64,000 nucleotides of DNA from positions 582,553-646,552 of the forward strand of contig NZ_NSGG01000001.1 in the NCBI RefSeq assembly GCF_002295065.1, given 5' to 3'. The notes beneath the pieces are model-generated. The model saw nothing but the letters and a program-made list of their open reading frames with translations, searched no databases and had not been told where the DNA came from. Positions 1 through 10,122 of the stretch are shown here, one piece after another. Origin of the DNA: Mesorhizobium sp. WSM3859. Its GTDB lineage: Bacteria; Pseudomonadota; Alphaproteobacteria; Rhizobiales; Rhizobiaceae. The translations under genes were made by a program, and so were the position numbers. Every line of letters starts with the position of its first letter. Position 1 is the stretch's first letter.

Positions 1-118
1 CGGCCAATCGCACATTTTTGTGGCGGCCCGGCGCTGCGTCCGAGGTTGTGCAATTTCAGCGATTCGTGATGCAATCGCGCAACACAGCCTCACTACAACG
101 CCAGAAAACGGTTAAAAA

Positions 119-1066
119 TCAGATCACCCAAGGCGCGTAGACCGGCCGGCTGACGGCAATCATCTCTGCAACGCGGCCGCGCTCGCGGCGCCTCGTCTCG
201 ACGATCTCGAAGGACGAGTGGTCGGAAAGCAGCCTGCGCAACGCGGACGCGTTCATCCGGTGGCCGCCGCGATAGGAACGGAAACAGCCGATGAAGCGCG
301 CGCCGGCCAGCGCCAGGTCGCCCATCGCATCGAGCGTCTTGTGACGGGCGAACTCGTTGGGATAGCGCAGCCCGCCGACATTGATGACGCGGTTGTCGTC
401 GCCGATGACCAGCGAGTTTTCCAGCGACGAGCCGAGCGCGTAGCCGGCGGCCCAAAGCCTCTCGACGTCCTTCATGAAGCCGAAGGTGCGGGCACGCGCG
501 ATGTCGCGGCGGAAGATGTCGGGATTGATGTCGGAGGCGAATTGCTGGCGGCCGATCGCCGGGCTTTCGAAATCGATCTCGACCTCGAACCGCGTGCCGT
601 CATAGGGACGGAATTCCGCCCAGGATGCGCCGGCTTCCACGCGCACCGGCTTGACGACGCGGATATAGCGGCGCTTCACCGCCAGCGTCTCCATGCCGGC
701 CTGGTCGAAGGCTTCGATGAACGCCATCGCGCTGCCGTCGAGTATCGGAACTTCCGAACCGTCGATCTCGATGATGAGATTGTCGATGCCGAGGCCGAAC
801 ACCGTCGCCATCAGGTGCTCGACGGTGCCGATATGCGCGCCGGCCGGATCGCCGAGCATGGTGCAAAGATCGGTGGCGCCGACTTCCGCGACCAGGGCGC
901 GGAGCTCATGGGTTTCGCCGCCGTTCGAAAGATGGAAGACAATACCCGTATCGGCGTCGGCCGGCAGGAAATGAACGGTGACGGTCTTGCCGCTATGGAC
1001 GCCGATGCCAGCCAGCGTCGCACGCGATTTCACTGTCGTCTGATAGTCGTGCAAGAGTAACCCCAT
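119..1066 (-). CDS. lpxC: UDP-3-O-acyl-N-acetylglucosamine deacetylase (lipid A synthesis)
   Basis: Zinc-dependent deacetylase of the committed step of lipid A synthesis in the cytoplasm. The 315-residue product has the family's usual length. Visible landmarks are the HLMA zinc-ligand His at about residue 84, the HKTLD motif giving His242 and Asp246, and a catalytic-type His269 in GGHRMN. An in-frame extension to 1165 exists, but I start at the ATG at 1066 because homology to the LpxC N-terminus (HDYQTTVKS) begins there. It is the last gene of the cell-wall cluster and is separated from ftsZ by a terminator and a 353-bp gap, so it probably has its own promoter. Confidence 0.96.
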   Translation of the reverse strand: MGLLLHDYQTTVKSRATLAGIGVHSGKTVTVHFLPADADTGIVFHLSNGGETHELRALVAEVGATDLCTMLGDPAGAHIGTVEHLMATVFGLGIDNLIIEIDGSEVPILDGSAMAFIEAFDQAGMETLAVKRRYIRVVKPVRVEAGASWAEFRPYDGTRFEVEIDFESPAIGRQQFASDINPDIFRRDIARARTFGFMKDVERLWAAGYALGSSLENSLVIGDDNRVINVGGLRYPNEFARHKTLDAMGDLALAGARFIGCFRSYRGGHRMNASALRRLLSDHSSFEIVETRRRERGRVAEMIAVSRPVYAPWVI

Positions 1067-1277
1067 AGCCCCAAATGCCTGCGTCCGCTCATCGGCCTTG
1101 GGTATCTTGCAGCCAGATGAACTGTCTGGCGCTCGCATGGAATGCGGCAAAATAAGCAAGAGCATGCGGCTCTGTGTGATCGGCAGGCAGGGCTACTCCC
1201 CGAATCCCGGCAAACCGACTTTAGTCCGTGGCGAAGATAATGGCCCGCCCTGGAGACTCCAAATCACGGTTTCTTAC

Positions 1278-1293
1278 CCCGTGTAACCACGGG
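1278..1293. promoter_or_regulatory. Short palindrome in the ftsZ-lpxC gap
   Basis: CCCGTG, four bases, then CACGGG: a perfect 6-bp inverted repeat. On the lpxC strand a TTGACG hexamer lies just upstream (1303-1298), so the palindrome would fall in a promoter spacer, but no good -10 is visible. It could be an lpxC operator or chance. Apart from this, the terminator below and two isolated GANTC sites (1202, 1255), I see nothing in 1067-1419. Confidence 0.25.
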
Positions 1294-1346
1294 ATTGCGT
1301 CAAAAATGGTCGATAAGCCATTGTTTTTCTTGAATTTTACAAAAGC

Positions 1347-1376
1347 AACAGGCAGACGATTTCTCGTCTGCCTGTT
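1347..1376 (-). terminator. Intrinsic terminator after ftsZ
   Basis: A perfect 13-bp stem (1347-1359 with 1364-1376) closed by a 4-base loop lies 44 bases beyond the ftsZ stop codon. On the minus strand it is followed within a few bases by TTTT. This separates ftsZ from lpxC transcription, at least partly. Confidence 0.75.
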
Positions 1377-1419
1377 AACAACCGTTATATATCGTTAACG
1401 ATCGGCGGTACGCCGTCGC

Positions 1420-3087
1420 TCAGTTGGCCTGGCGGCGCAGGAAGGCCGGGATTTCCAGCTGGTCGTCTTCCTGGACCGTGCGGGCCTGCGGCGTCAGCCG
1501 GCCCTGGTCGTCGAGCTGGCCGCGGCGCGGCGCGTAGAGCTGCGGATCCTGGCTGGCGAGGCGGCGCATCTCGGGCGCTGCCTGGCGCAGCTTCGGTTCG
1601 CGCGGCTGCGCCGGCTGGAGCCGGGCCGGCTCTTCCTCGCGGCGGGTCAGGCCGTTGGTCAAGCGCTTGATCAGCCCCATCGGACCGCTGTTCTCATGGT
1701 CCGCGGGGCGGGTCTTGGCTTCGACCTCAGCCCTTACCACCGGCGGAAAATCCTCCACCCGCGGCATGCGCTGCGGCGCGGCGGCCACCGGCTGCGGCAT
1801 CTCGCGCTGCGGCGCGGGCTGCTGCATGACCTGCGGCTGCATCACCGGCTGCGGCTGCGGTTGCGGCTGGGCCGGCGGGGCCTGGAAGATCTTGCTCTGC
1901 GGCCGGAAGTCGTCGACCGGGGCGGGGCGCGGCTGCGCCATCGCGGCTGCGTTTGCCTCGGCAAGCTGGATCGCCTCGGCGACCGGATCGACCGCGCGCG
2001 GCTCATAGGCCTGCGGCTGGACCGGAGCGGGACGGATTTCAGCGACCGGAGCCGCCGCCGGGCGGGCGGCCGGCTTCTGCGGCGCGCGAATCGAGATCGG
2101 CGCCGCGGCGATTTCGGCGGCCGACTTGTCGATGCCGGTGGCGACGACCGACACGCGGATCACGCCCTCCAGTTCCTCGTCGAAGGTAGCGCCCAGGATA
2201 ATGTTGGCGTCCTGGTCGACCTCCTCGCGGATGCGGGTCGCGGCCTCGTCCACCTCGAAAAGCGTGAGGTCGCGGCCGCCGGTGATCGATATCAGCAGGC
2301 CCTTGGCGCCCTTCATCGAGGTCTCGTCGAGCAGCGGGTTGGCGATCGCGGCTTCGGCGGCGGCCATCGCGCGGCCCTCGCCCGAAGCTTCGCCGGTGCC
2401 CATCATCGCCTTGCCCATCTCGCGCATCACCGAGCGCACGTCGGCGAAGTCGAGATTGATCAGGCCTTCCTTGACCATCAGGTCGGTGATGCAGGCGACG
2501 CCCGAATAGAGCACCTGGTCGGCCATGGCGAAGGCATCGGCGAAGGTGGTCTTGTCATTGGCCAGCCGGAACAGGTTCTGGTTGGGGATGACGATCAGGG
2601 TGTCGACGCATTTCTGCAGTTCCTCGATGCCCATGTCGGCCGTCTTCATGCGGCGCTGGCCCTCGAAGTGGAACGGCTTGGTGACGACGCCCACGGTGAG
2701 GATGCCCTTCTCGCGCGCCGCGCGGGCAACGACCGGAGCGGCGCCCGTGCCGGTGCCGCCGCCCATGCCGGCGGTGACGAAGCACATATGGGTGTTGGAC
2801 AGATGATCGATGATCTCGTCGATGCACTCTTCCGCCGCCGCGCGGCCGACTTCCGGCTGAGAGCCGGCGCCGAGGCCTTCGGTGACATGCGCGCCGAGCT
2901 GGATCAGCCGCTCGGCCTTCGACATCGTCAGCGCCTGTGCGTCGGTGTTGGCCACCACGAACTCGACGCCGCGCAAGCCGGCGGTGATCATGTTGTTGAC
3001 GGCATTGCCGCCGCCGCCGCCGACACCGAAAACGGTGATGCGGGGCTTAAGCTCGGTGATGTCCGGCTTTTGCAGATTGATGGTCAT
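1420..3087 (-). CDS. ftsZ: Cell division GTPase FtsZ, long-linker form
   Basis: Tubulin-like GTPase that forms the Z ring at midcell. The GTP-binding signature GGGTGTG is at residues 109-115 and the T7 synergy loop NLDFAD at 211-216. The globular domain ends near residue 320. A linker of over 200 residues follows, rich in Pro, Gln and Ala (including a PQ repeat near residue 415), and then a conserved C-terminal peptide ending [10 protein letters not shown] that in this family binds FtsA and other partners. At 555 residues it is much longer than E. coli FtsZ (383) but normal for rhizobial FtsZ. It is the last gene of the ddl-ftsQAZ block, 67 bp after ftsA. Confidence 0.98.
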   Translation of the reverse strand: MTINLQKPDITELKPRITVFGVGGGGGNAVNNMITAGLRGVEFVVANTDAQALTMSKAERLIQLGAHVTEGLGAGSQPEVGRAAAEECIDEIIDHLSNTHMCFVTAGMGGGTGTGAAPVVARAAREKGILTVGVVTKPFHFEGQRRMKTADMGIEELQKCVDTLIVIPNQNLFRLANDKTTFADAFAMADQVLYSGVACITDLMVKEGLINLDFADVRSVMREMGKAMMGTGEASGEGRAMAAAEAAIANPLLDETSMKGAKGLLISITGGRDLTLFEVDEAATRIREEVDQDANIILGATFDEELEGVIRVSVVATGIDKSAAEIAAAPISIRAPQKPAARPAAAPVAEIRPAPVQPQAYEPRAVDPVAEAIQLAEANAAAMAQPRPAPVDDFRPQSKIFQAPPAQPQPQPQPVMQPQVMQQPAPQREMPQPVAAAPQRMPRVEDFPPVVRAEVEAKTRPADHENSGPMGLIKRLTNGLTRREEEPARLQPAQPREPKLRQAAPEMRRLASQDPQLYAPRRGQLDDQGRLTPQARTVQEDDQLEIPAFLRRQAN

Positions 3088-3154
3088 TGTCTCCGTCCTT
3101 TGCCTTTCCCGCCGCCTCGCCGCTGCGGCCGCCTATGGGGCTGTCCCCGTCAAA

Positions 3155-4462
3155 TTAAAAACTGTCTCTCAACCACTGACTCATGCGATGCAGTCTTCCG
3201 CCCGTTCCGGTCATCCTGAAACCGGAAAGTCCTTTCGCCGAATGGCTCTCGAAGCTCGCCATCTGCGGGTAGATCATCAATCCGACCGGGGTCGAGAATG
3301 CCGGCCCCTTGGCCGCCTCCGGCAGGCCCGCCACTCCAAGCGGACGGCCGATGCGCACATTGCGTCCGAGAATGCGGCGCGCCGCTTCCGGCAGACCGGA
3401 GAGCTGACTGGCGCCGCCGGTGAGCACGACGCGTTTTCCCACAGCATTGCCGTAGCCGGACTTGTTCAGCCGGTCGCGCAAAAGCTCGAGCGTCTCGTCG
3501 ATGCGCGCGCGGATGATGCGCGTCATCACCGAGCGCGGTATCTGCGACGGCACATCGCCTTCCTCGCCGATCGGCTGGATCGAGACGAGGTCGCGGTCGT
3601 CGGCGCTTCCGGGCAGCGCCGAGCCATGCATCACCTTCAGCCGCTCCGCGGCATCGAGCGAAGTCGACAGGCCCTTGGCCATGTCGAGCGTCACATGGTT
3701 GCCGCCGATGGCGATGGCGTCGCCATGGATGAACTTGCCTTCCGAGAAGACCGAGATGGTCGTCGTGCCGCCGCCCATGTCGATGCAGGCGGCGCCCATT
3801 TCGAGTTCGTCGTCGACCAGCGAGGCAAGCCCGCTGGCATAGGGCGTCGCCACCATGCGCTCGACCGACAGATGCGAGCGGTTGATGCAAAGCTCGAGAT
3901 TGCGCATCGGCGCCGCGTCGCCCGTCAGCACATGCATGTCGACGCCAAGCGCATCGCCCACCATGCCGCGTGGGTCGCGCATGCCGCGCTCACCATCGAG
4001 CGAGAAGCCGACAGGCAGCGAATGGATCACCTCGCGCTCGGCCCTGAGCGCGTGCTTGGCGCCGGCGGCGAGCACGCGCTTGATATCGACTTCCTCGACC
4101 TGATGACCACCGAGATTGATGGTCGCCGAAAAGGCTTCGCTCTTCAGGCGACCCGCCGTCATGTTGACGATAAGGGAATCGACCGTGAGCCCCGCCATAC
4201 GCTCGGCCGCGTCCACAGCAAGGCGGATGGCATGCTCGGCGCGGTCGAGGTCGACCACGACGCCTGACTTCACGCCCTGCGATTTCTGATGGCCGATGCC
4301 GATCACCTGGATGCGGTGGGAACGTCCGCGCAGCAGCTTGCCGTCTTCGTTCGGCTTGAGCTTCGCCACCACGCAGCAAACTTTGCTGGAGCCGACATCG
4401 AGCACCGTGAGTGTGCCCGACCGGCGCGAAGATTGATCGGCACCGCCGCCAAGCCAACTCAT
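3155..4462 (-). CDS. ftsA: Cell division protein FtsA
   Basis: Actin-like ATPase that tethers FtsZ to the inner membrane. The 435-residue product has the N-terminal actin-fold strand TVLDVGSSKVCCVVA (about residues 18-32), a nucleotide-binding GGGTT loop and a C-terminal amphipathic-type end (RMSQWLRDSF) expected for membrane binding. Its ATG overlaps the ftsQ stop codon in an ATGA arrangement, so translation is probably coupled. It lies in the standard position between ftsQ and ftsZ. Confidence 0.97.
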   Translation of the reverse strand: MSWLGGGADQSSRRSGTLTVLDVGSSKVCCVVAKLKPNEDGKLLRGRSHRIQVIGIGHQKSQGVKSGVVVDLDRAEHAIRLAVDAAERMAGLTVDSLIVNMTAGRLKSEAFSATINLGGHQVEEVDIKRVLAAGAKHALRAEREVIHSLPVGFSLDGERGMRDPRGMVGDALGVDMHVLTGDAAPMRNLELCINRSHLSVERMVATPYASGLASLVDDELEMGAACIDMGGGTTTISVFSEGKFIHGDAIAIGGNHVTLDMAKGLSTSLDAAERLKVMHGSALPGSADDRDLVSIQPIGEEGDVPSQIPRSVMTRIIRARIDETLELLRDRLNKSGYGNAVGKRVVLTGGASQLSGLPEAARRILGRNVRIGRPLGVAGLPEAAKGPAFSTPVGLMIYPQMASFESHSAKGLSGFRMTGTGGRLHRMSQWLRDSF

Positions 4463-5403
4463 ATCTTCGTCCCCGCCTTGCGCTTGGCCAGGTTCTTCGG
4501 CTTGTCGCTGAGCGCGGCCTCGCGCTGCGTCGCGGCTTCCGGCGAAAGCTCCACGACCAGCCGGTCGGGGAGCCGCATGTCGACGGCGGCGATGTCGCGC
4601 GTCAAAAGCCCGTTGTCATGGTCGATCTTGACGAGCTCGGCGATCGCCTGGTCCTCGTCGTCTTCCGGCAGCTTGATCGTGATGCCGTTCTCGAGCCTCA
4701 GGTCCCAGCGCCGTTCGCCGACCCGGATATAGCCTTTGACCCGCGCCGCAAGCTCGGGATAGCGCTCGATCTTGGTGAGAAACGCCGGCGCCATCGCCGG
4801 CGCGCCGGTGCCGATGATCAGCGGCAGCTGTGCCTGCTTGCCGCCCGAGAACGGCGCGATCACTTCGCCCGACTTTTCGACGACCGAAACCGATGCACCC
4901 TGCTGCCAGAGCGCGAAGGGCTCGCGCTCCTCGATGCGCACTTCCAGCGTATGAGGGTAGATCTTGCGCACCGCCGCGCCCTCGACCCAGGGCAGCGTCG
5001 CGATGCGCTCGCGCGCAGCCTCGGCATCGAAGCCGATCAGCGATGTCCAGCCGTCAAGGCCGAGCCGGTCGAGCACGTCGATCTCGGACGTCTGACGGTT
5101 GCCGACCACCTTGATCTGATCGACGGCAAAGCCGGTGCGGGCCGTAATGCCCTGCACGACGCTGTCGGAGTAGCCGCCAAGAAAAGCGCCATAGGCGCTG
5201 CTCGACGCGATGAGCACGGCGGAAAGGATCGCTGCCGAAAAGCGCGGCGCCTCGTACTCGCCGCCACACAGGCGCGCCAGCACACGCACCGGCCGGCGAA
5301 GCTGACGCGGCAAGACGAAACGGTCGAATGACAGCGGCACGCCGAACAGCGCGGGACCAGCCGCGTTGCCGCCATTACCCTGTCCCCACCTCAACGCAGA
5401 CAC
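4459..5403 (-). CDS. ftsQ: Cell division protein FtsQ
   Basis: Bitopic divisome protein connecting the cytoplasmic Z-ring machinery with septal wall synthesis. From a GTG start at 5403 it encodes 314 residues: a basic cytoplasmic segment, one transmembrane helix near residues 55-75, a POTRA-type domain around 85-160 ([11 protein letters not shown] followed by [14 protein letters not shown]) and the FtsQ beta domain. A longer frame reaches 5586, but that part reads as an out-of-frame shadow of ddl. The GTG start overlaps the last 13 bases of ddl, and the stop overlaps ftsA. Confidence 0.93.
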   Translation of the reverse strand: MSALRWGQGNGGNAAGPALFGVPLSFDRFVLPRQLRRPVRVLARLCGGEYEAPRFSAAILSAVLIASSSAYGAFLGGYSDSVVQGITARTGFAVDQIKVVGNRQTSEIDVLDRLGLDGWTSLIGFDAEAARERIATLPWVEGAAVRKIYPHTLEVRIEEREPFALWQQGASVSVVEKSGEVIAPFSGGKQAQLPLIIGTGAPAMAPAFLTKIERYPELAARVKGYIRVGERRWDLRLENGITIKLPEDDEDQAIAELVKIDHDNGLLTRDIAAVDMRLPDRLVVELSPEAATQREAALSDKPKNLAKRKAGTKI

Positions 5404-6317
5404 GAAGCGTCCTCCACCATCCAACTCAACAAATCGCCGAACGAGTGTCCCGCTTGCGCGGCGATTTCGGGCACCAGAGACGTCGGCGTCATGCCCGGCT
5501 GAGTGTTGACCTCGAGCCAGACAACCTCGCCGTTTTCGGAGTGACGGTCGTCGTAACGGAAGTCCGATCGGGAGACGCCCCGGCAACCAATGGCAAGATG
5601 AGCCTTGAGGGCCAGTGTCTGTATTTTTTGGTAAATATTCGGTGAAATTTTAGCAGGGATTTCGTGTTTTGATCCGCCGGGAACGTATTTTGAGTCGTAG
5701 TCGTAGAAGGAATGCCCGGTCGGGATGATCTCGCAGACGCCGAGCGCCACATCGCCCATCACCGCGCAGGTCAATTCGCGTCCATGGATGTAGCGCTCGA
5801 CCATGACGGTCTCGCCATATTGCCACTCGGTCGAGCCGATCAGCTGCGGCGGATGCGACTGCCCCTCATGTACGATGACGACGCCGAAGCTCGACCCCTC
5901 ATTGACCGGCTTGACCACATAAGGCGGCTTCATCGGGTGCTTGTTCTGGACAGCGAAGCGGTTGACCACCTTGGATTCCGCGACCGGAATGCCGGCCGCC
6001 TTGGCAACCTTCTTGGCCTGCTCCTTGTTCATGGCCAGCGCCGAAGCGAGCACGCCCGAATGGGTGTAGGGAATTGCGAGATATTCGAGAATTCCCTGGA
6101 TGGTCCCGTCCTCGCCGAACGGGCCATGCAGCGCGTTGAAGGCAACGTCAGGCTTGAGCTCGGCAAGCACAGACCCGACATCGCGCGAAACATCGACGCG
6201 GGTGACCTGATAGCCTTCAGTCTCAAGCGCATCCGCACACGCCTTCCCCGAGGACAGAGACACGGGCCGCTCCGAGGAAAATCCCCCCAGGAGAACAGCC
6301 ACATGCTTCTTCTTCAT
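5391..6317 (-). CDS. ddl: D-alanine--D-alanine ligase
   Basis: ATP-grasp ligase that makes the D-Ala-D-Ala dipeptide for the UDP-MurNAc-pentapeptide. The product has 308 residues. It begins [20 protein letters not shown], with the family's GG.SSER substrate loop, and ends with the ATP-grasp residues [19 protein letters not shown] start at the ATG at 6317, preceded by the purine-rich GAGAGGGG, and not at an upstream in-frame ATG with no homology. It is first gene of the ddl-ftsQ-ftsA-ftsZ block. The segment around 5620-5700 is noticeably AT-rich against the rest of the gene. Confidence 0.96.
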   Translation of the reverse strand: MKKKHVAVLLGGFSSERPVSLSSGKACADALETEGYQVTRVDVSRDVGSVLAELKPDVAFNALHGPFGEDGTIQGILEYLAIPYTHSGVLASALAMNKEQAKKVAKAAGIPVAESKVVNRFAVQNKHPMKPPYVVKPVNEGSSFGVVIVHEGQSHPPQLIGSTEWQYGETVMVERYIHGRELTCAVMGDVALGVCEIIPTGHSFYDYDSKYVPGGSKHEIPAKISPNIYQKIQTLALKAHLAIGCRGVSRSDFRYDDRHSENGEVVWLEVNTQPGMTPTSLVPEIAAQAGHSFGDLLSWMVEDASCLR

Positions 6318-6379
6318 TCCCGTCACCCCTCTCACGCCGGGCCTGCAACCATTATTCCCGCACCGCATCCCCAAGCATT

Positions 6380-6559
6380 GAGTCCGAGTCTTCCGGCGGG
6401 TTGCCCCCCAGACGGAAAACGCGGCTGAACGCGTCGAACGACTCAAATCAGGAAACGCTTCAGGGCAGAGAATCAGAGAGTTGATTCGCTGGCAAGTGCC
6501 TATGATTCCGAGAGATTCACTTTCCGCGAAAACAGTCGAGAAAAGTGTGTTGTTGAGTC
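6380..6559. promoter_or_regulatory. Cluster of eight GANTC (CcrM methylation) sites before ddl-ftsQAZ
   Basis: GANTC occurs at 6380, 6386, 6440, 6470, 6483, 6504, 6514 and 6555 in the 309-bp gap (6318-6626) between murB and ddl. About one would be expected by chance. GANTC is the target of the alphaproteobacterial cell-cycle DNA methyltransferase CcrM, and methylation state is known to affect promoters such as Caulobacter ftsZ. The gap presumably holds the promoter for ddl-ftsQAZ. I could not pick out a confident -35/-10 pair. Confidence 0.6.
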
Positions 6560-6626
6560 TTCGCAGCAACGGTTGACGCCGCCGCGAGGCGCGGAAGTTC
6601 AAGCATCACATGAACTTCAACAGGCG

Positions 6627-7592
6627 CTAAAGGAGCTGCCCGAGGAACTCCTGCACCTCATGTCCGGGCCGGAAATTGCCGAGGCGCTTGATTTCCCAGT
6701 GCAGCCGGATGCCGGAATTCTCGAGCACGCGCGCGCGCACCGTCTCGCCAAGATATTCCAGGTCATAGCCGGTCGCGGTGCCCGTGTTGATCATGAAGTT
6801 GCAATGCATCGGCGACATCTGCGCGCCGCCGATCATCAGCCCGCGGCAGCCGGCCTTGTCGATTTCCTTCCAGGCAGAGGTGCCTTCCGGATTCTTGAAG
6901 GTCGAGCCGCCGGTTTTCTCGCGGATCGGCTGCACCGTCTCGCGATGGTTCTGCACGGCATCCATCGCCGCCTTGATCGCCGCCTTGTCTTCCGCAAACC
7001 CTTCGAAGACGGCTGAGGTGAAGATCAACCCGGCAGGCGCGGACGAGTTGCGGTAGCCATAACCCATATCGGCATTGCTGAGCGTGTGGAGATTGCCCTT
7101 GCGGTCCAGCGCCGTCACCTCGACGACGCGCTCCCGGGTCTCGACGCCGTTGGCGCCCGCATTCATCCTGAGCGCGCCGCCAACGGCGCCGGGGATGCCG
7201 TGGTAGAAATGGAAGCCGCCGATGCCGGCTTCATAGGCCACCGCTGCGAGGCGCTTGTCGGGCGTAGCAGCGCCCGCCTTGATGCCGATCGACGAAACAA
7301 CTTCGGCCTCACCAAAACCCTTGGCCGAAAGCCTGACGACGAAACCGGGAATGCCACCGTCACGCACCAGGAGGTTCGAGCCGACGCCGACCACCATGAC
7401 CGGCACTTCTTCCGGCACCGCGCGCAGGAAGGCCGCCAGGTCTTCCTCGTCGGCCGGTTGGAAAAGCGCCTCCGCCAGGCCGCCGGCGCGGAACCAGGTG
7501 ATCTTGTCCATTTCGGCGTTCGGCGTGATGCGGCCGCGCAGGCCTGAAAGCTTGTCGCCGAGCTTGTTGATGAGATCCTGGCCGCGCATCAT
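6627..7592 (-). CDS. murB: UDP-N-acetylenolpyruvoylglucosamine reductase
   Basis: FAD-dependent reductase that converts UDP-GlcNAc-enolpyruvate to UDP-MurNAc. The product has 321 residues, with the FAD-binding segment [15 protein letters not shown] near the N-terminus, the [14 protein letters not shown] loop and the catalytic-serine motif [10 protein letters not shown] in the last third. The ATG at 7592 overlaps the murC stop as ATGA. The open frame continues upstream antiparallel to murC coding sequence and is not real there. It is the last gene of the mraZ-to-murB run. Confidence 0.96.
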   Translation of the reverse strand: MMRGQDLINKLGDKLSGLRGRITPNAEMDKITWFRAGGLAEALFQPADEEDLAAFLRAVPEEVPVMVVGVGSNLLVRDGGIPGFVVRLSAKGFGEAEVVSSIGIKAGAATPDKRLAAVAYEAGIGGFHFYHGIPGAVGGALRMNAGANGVETRERVVEVTALDRKGNLHTLSNADMGYGYRNSSAPAGLIFTSAVFEGFAEDKAAIKAAMDAVQNHRETVQPIREKTGGSTFKNPEGTSAWKEIDKAGCRGLMIGGAQMSPMHCNFMINTGTATGYDLEYLGETVRARVLENSGIRLHWEIKRLGNFRPGHEVQEFLGQLL

Positions 7593-8995
7593 GAGGGCGT
7601 CCCGCCAAGTTCCTTGGGCAGCGCGTAAGCCCATTGCGTGATGTTGCCAGCGCCAAGGAAGACGATGAAATCGCCGGGCTTGGCAAGCTCGCGAATGGCG
7701 GGCGCGATCGCCGCCGGGCCATCGATATAGCGCGCGTCGCGATGGCCGCCGGAACGGATGCGCGCAACCAGCGCATCGGACGTCACGCCGTCGATAGGCT
7801 CCTCGCCGGCCGCATAGACCGGCGCTACCATCACCGTATCCGCGTCGTTGAAGCAGACGGAGAATTCGTTGAACAGATCGTGCAGCCGGGTGAAGCGATG
7901 CGGTTGCGCGATGGCAATCACGCGCCCTTTGGTGGCGCTGCGCGCGGCCTTCAGCACCGCCGCGATCTCGACCGGGTGGTGGCCGTAATCGTCGAACACC
8001 TCGACGCCGTTCCACGAGCCAGTGTGCGTGAAGCGCCGCTTGACGCCGGCGAAGGACGACAGACCTTTCTTGATCGCGTCATCCGACAGGCCGAGTTCGT
8101 GCGCGACCGCGATCGCCGCCGTCGCGTTGGAGACGTTATGCTTGCCCGGCATGGGCAGGCGCAGGCCGGTTATCGTCGCGGTGCCGCGCCCCTTGCGGTC
8201 GCGGATCACCACGTCGAACTCCGAGATCGCGCCCAGCATGCGATGGTTGGTGAAGCGAACATCGGCCTGCGCGTTCTCGCCATAGGTGATGACGCGCCGA
8301 TCCTCGATGCGGCCGACCAGCGCCTGCACTTCCGGATGGTCGGTGCACATCACGCCGAAGCCGTAGAACGGCACGTTCTCGACGAACTGGCGGAACGCCT
8401 CGCGCACCTTGTCGAAGCTACCATAGTGGTCAAGATGTTCGGGATCGATGTTGGTGACGACGGCAATATCGGCCGGCAGTTTGAGGAAAGTGCCGTCGCT
8501 CTCATCCGCCTCGACCACCATCCACTCGCCGTCACCCATGCGCGCGTTGGTGCCGTAGGCATTGATGATGCCGCCATTGATGACGGTCGGATCGAGCCCG
8601 CCGGCCTCGAGCAGCGTCGCCACCATCGAGGTGGTCGTCGTCTTGCCGTGCGTGCCGCCGATGGCGACCGCCTGGCGGAAGCGCATCAGTTCAGCCAGCA
8701 TCTCGGCCCGGCGCACGATCGGCAAAAGCTTCTCCCGCGCAGCCTTCAGCTCGGGGTTGGATTTCTTGATCGCGGTCGAAACGACGACGACTTCGGCATC
8801 GCCGAGATTCTCGGCCTTGTGGCCGACGAAGCATTCGATGCCCTTGTCGCGCAGCCGCTGCACATTGGCGCCGTCGGCCTGGTCGGAACCCTGCACCTTG
8901 TAGCCGAGATTGTGCAGCACCTCGGCGATGCCGCTCATGCCGATGCCGCCAATGCCGATGAAATGCACAAGGCCGATCGTCTGCGGCATCTTCAT
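7589..8995 (-). CDS. murC: UDP-N-acetylmuramate--L-alanine ligase
   Basis: Mur ligase that adds L-Ala to UDP-MurNAc. The 468-residue product starts with the Rossmann motif [17 protein letters not shown], has the ATP P-loop [10 protein letters not shown] at about residues 113-122, and the central DESDGTF and [11 protein letters not shown] ligase motifs. It overlaps murG upstream and murB downstream by 4 bases each, so it sits in a tightly coupled run of late precursor genes. Confidence 0.97.
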   Translation of the reverse strand: MKMPQTIGLVHFIGIGGIGMSGIAEVLHNLGYKVQGSDQADGANVQRLRDKGIECFVGHKAENLGDAEVVVVSTAIKKSNPELKAAREKLLPIVRRAEMLAELMRFRQAVAIGGTHGKTTTTSMVATLLEAGGLDPTVINGGIINAYGTNARMGDGEWMVVEADESDGTFLKLPADIAVVTNIDPEHLDHYGSFDKVREAFRQFVENVPFYGFGVMCTDHPEVQALVGRIEDRRVITYGENAQADVRFTNHRMLGAISEFDVVIRDRKGRGTATITGLRLPMPGKHNVSNATAAIAVAHELGLSDDAIKKGLSSFAGVKRRFTHTGSWNGVEVFDDYGHHPVEIAAVLKAARSATKGRVIAIAQPHRFTRLHDLFNEFSVCFNDADTVMVAPVYAAGEEPIDGVTSDALVARIRSGGHRDARYIDGPAAIAPAIRELAKPGDFIVFLGAGNITQWAYALPKELGGTPS

Positions 8996-10116
8996 GCGCG
9001 CGTCCTCCTATAATCCGAAACCGTTTTGCCGGACGCAATAGCCTCTGTCAGATCGGCGAGCAACCGCGCCGCGTTCGGTTTCCCGGCCGAACGGGCGGCG
9101 GCGGCCATGGCCACCAACCGATCCGGGTCCTGCATAAGCCCGCCGACCAGTTGCGCAATCCGCTCCGCCGACAGCGTCGACTGCGGATGGAGCTCGGCGC
9201 CGCCGGCGGCGGCAAGGGCGGCTGCATTCGCCGCCTGGTCGTGGTCGAGCGCGTGCGGATAAGGAACCAGCAGCGCCGGTCGGCCGATGACCGCTATCTC
9301 CGAAACCGTGGAGGCGCCGGAGCGCGACATCACCAGATGCGCCGCCGCCATGCGCGCCGCCATGTCGGTAAAGAAGGGCGAGACCTGGACGTCGACGCCG
9401 AGTTCGGCATAAGCCGCCTTCACCCGCGCCACATCTTCTGCGCGCGCCTGCTGGGTAATCACCAGGCGCTTGCGCAGGTCTTGCGGCAACAGCGCGACCG
9501 CCGCGGGAACCGCATCGGAAAAGAACTGCGCGCCCTGGCTGCCGCCGAACACCAGCAAGCGGAACGGCTCGCCCTCGTTCGATCCCGTATAGGGCGTTTT
9601 CGCTGCCTCGAGCACCTGCGGCCTGACCGGATTGCCGGTGGTCACCGTCTTTGCGCCGTCGGCGCTCGCGCCTTCCGGCAGGAAGCCGCCGGCAATCGCG
9701 TCGACGCGGCCGGCAAGCGCCTTGTTGGCGCGGCCCATGACGGCGTTCTGCTCGTGGATCAGCGTCGGCACCTTGCGCCTTGTCGCCGCATAGAGCGGCG
9801 GCAGCGTCGGATAGCCGCCGAAGCCGACGACCGCCTCCGGCTTGATCCGGGCGATGATCCGGCTTGCTTCGCGCACGCCCTGCCAGATCTTCCAGAACGC
9901 CGAGATCACGGCGACCGGATTTTTCGAGCCCAGCGTCGCCGATGGGATGGCGTGGATGTCGGTTGCCGGAAACTGTCCGGAATAGCGCTCGGCGCGCCGG
10001 TCGGTGGCAAGATGCACCTTCCAGCCGCGTTCGATCAGCTCATGCGCTAGCGCCTCTGCCGGAAACAGGTGTCCGCCCGTTCCGCCGGCTGCAAGCAGGA
10101 TGACACCCTTCGCCAT
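8992..10116 (-). CDS. murG: Undecaprenyl-PP-MurNAc-pentapeptide GlcNAc transferase
   Basis: GT28 glycosyltransferase that converts lipid I to lipid II on the inner face of the membrane. The 374-residue product carries the N-terminal loop [17 protein letters not shown], the acceptor-side [12 protein letters not shown] motif and the donor-binding [14 protein letters not shown] and [25 protein letters not shown] regions. The gene follows ftsW by 6 bp and overlaps murC. Confidence 0.97.
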   Translation of the reverse strand: MAKGVILLAAGGTGGHLFPAEALAHELIERGWKVHLATDRRAERYSGQFPATDIHAIPSATLGSKNPVAVISAFWKIWQGVREASRIIARIKPEAVVGFGGYPTLPPLYAATRRKVPTLIHEQNAVMGRANKALAGRVDAIAGGFLPEGASADGAKTVTTGNPVRPQVLEAAKTPYTGSNEGEPFRLLVFGGSQGAQFFSDAVPAAVALLPQDLRKRLVITQQARAEDVARVKAAYAELGVDVQVSPFFTDMAARMAAAHLVMSRSGASTVSEIAVIGRPALLVPYPHALDHDQAANAAALAAAGGAELHPQSTLSAERIAQLVGGLMQDPDRLVAMAAAARSAGKPNAARLLADLTEAIASGKTVSDYRRTRA

Positions 10117-10122
10117 CCTGCC

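Noticed and set aside
1098..1286. 62-codon plus-strand frame in the ftsZ-lpxC gap
   Set aside because: No ribosome site, overlaps the likely lpxC promoter region and has no family resemblance.
1375..1400. Possible CtrA box made by two GTTAAC sequences
   Set aside because: The TTAA half-sites are 16 bases apart, not the 7 expected for CtrA.
1696..3219. 507-codon plus-strand open frame across ftsZ
   Set aside because: Antisense shadow of a GC-rich gene; Arg/His/Asp-rich composition, no domain, and ftsZ on the other strand is certain.
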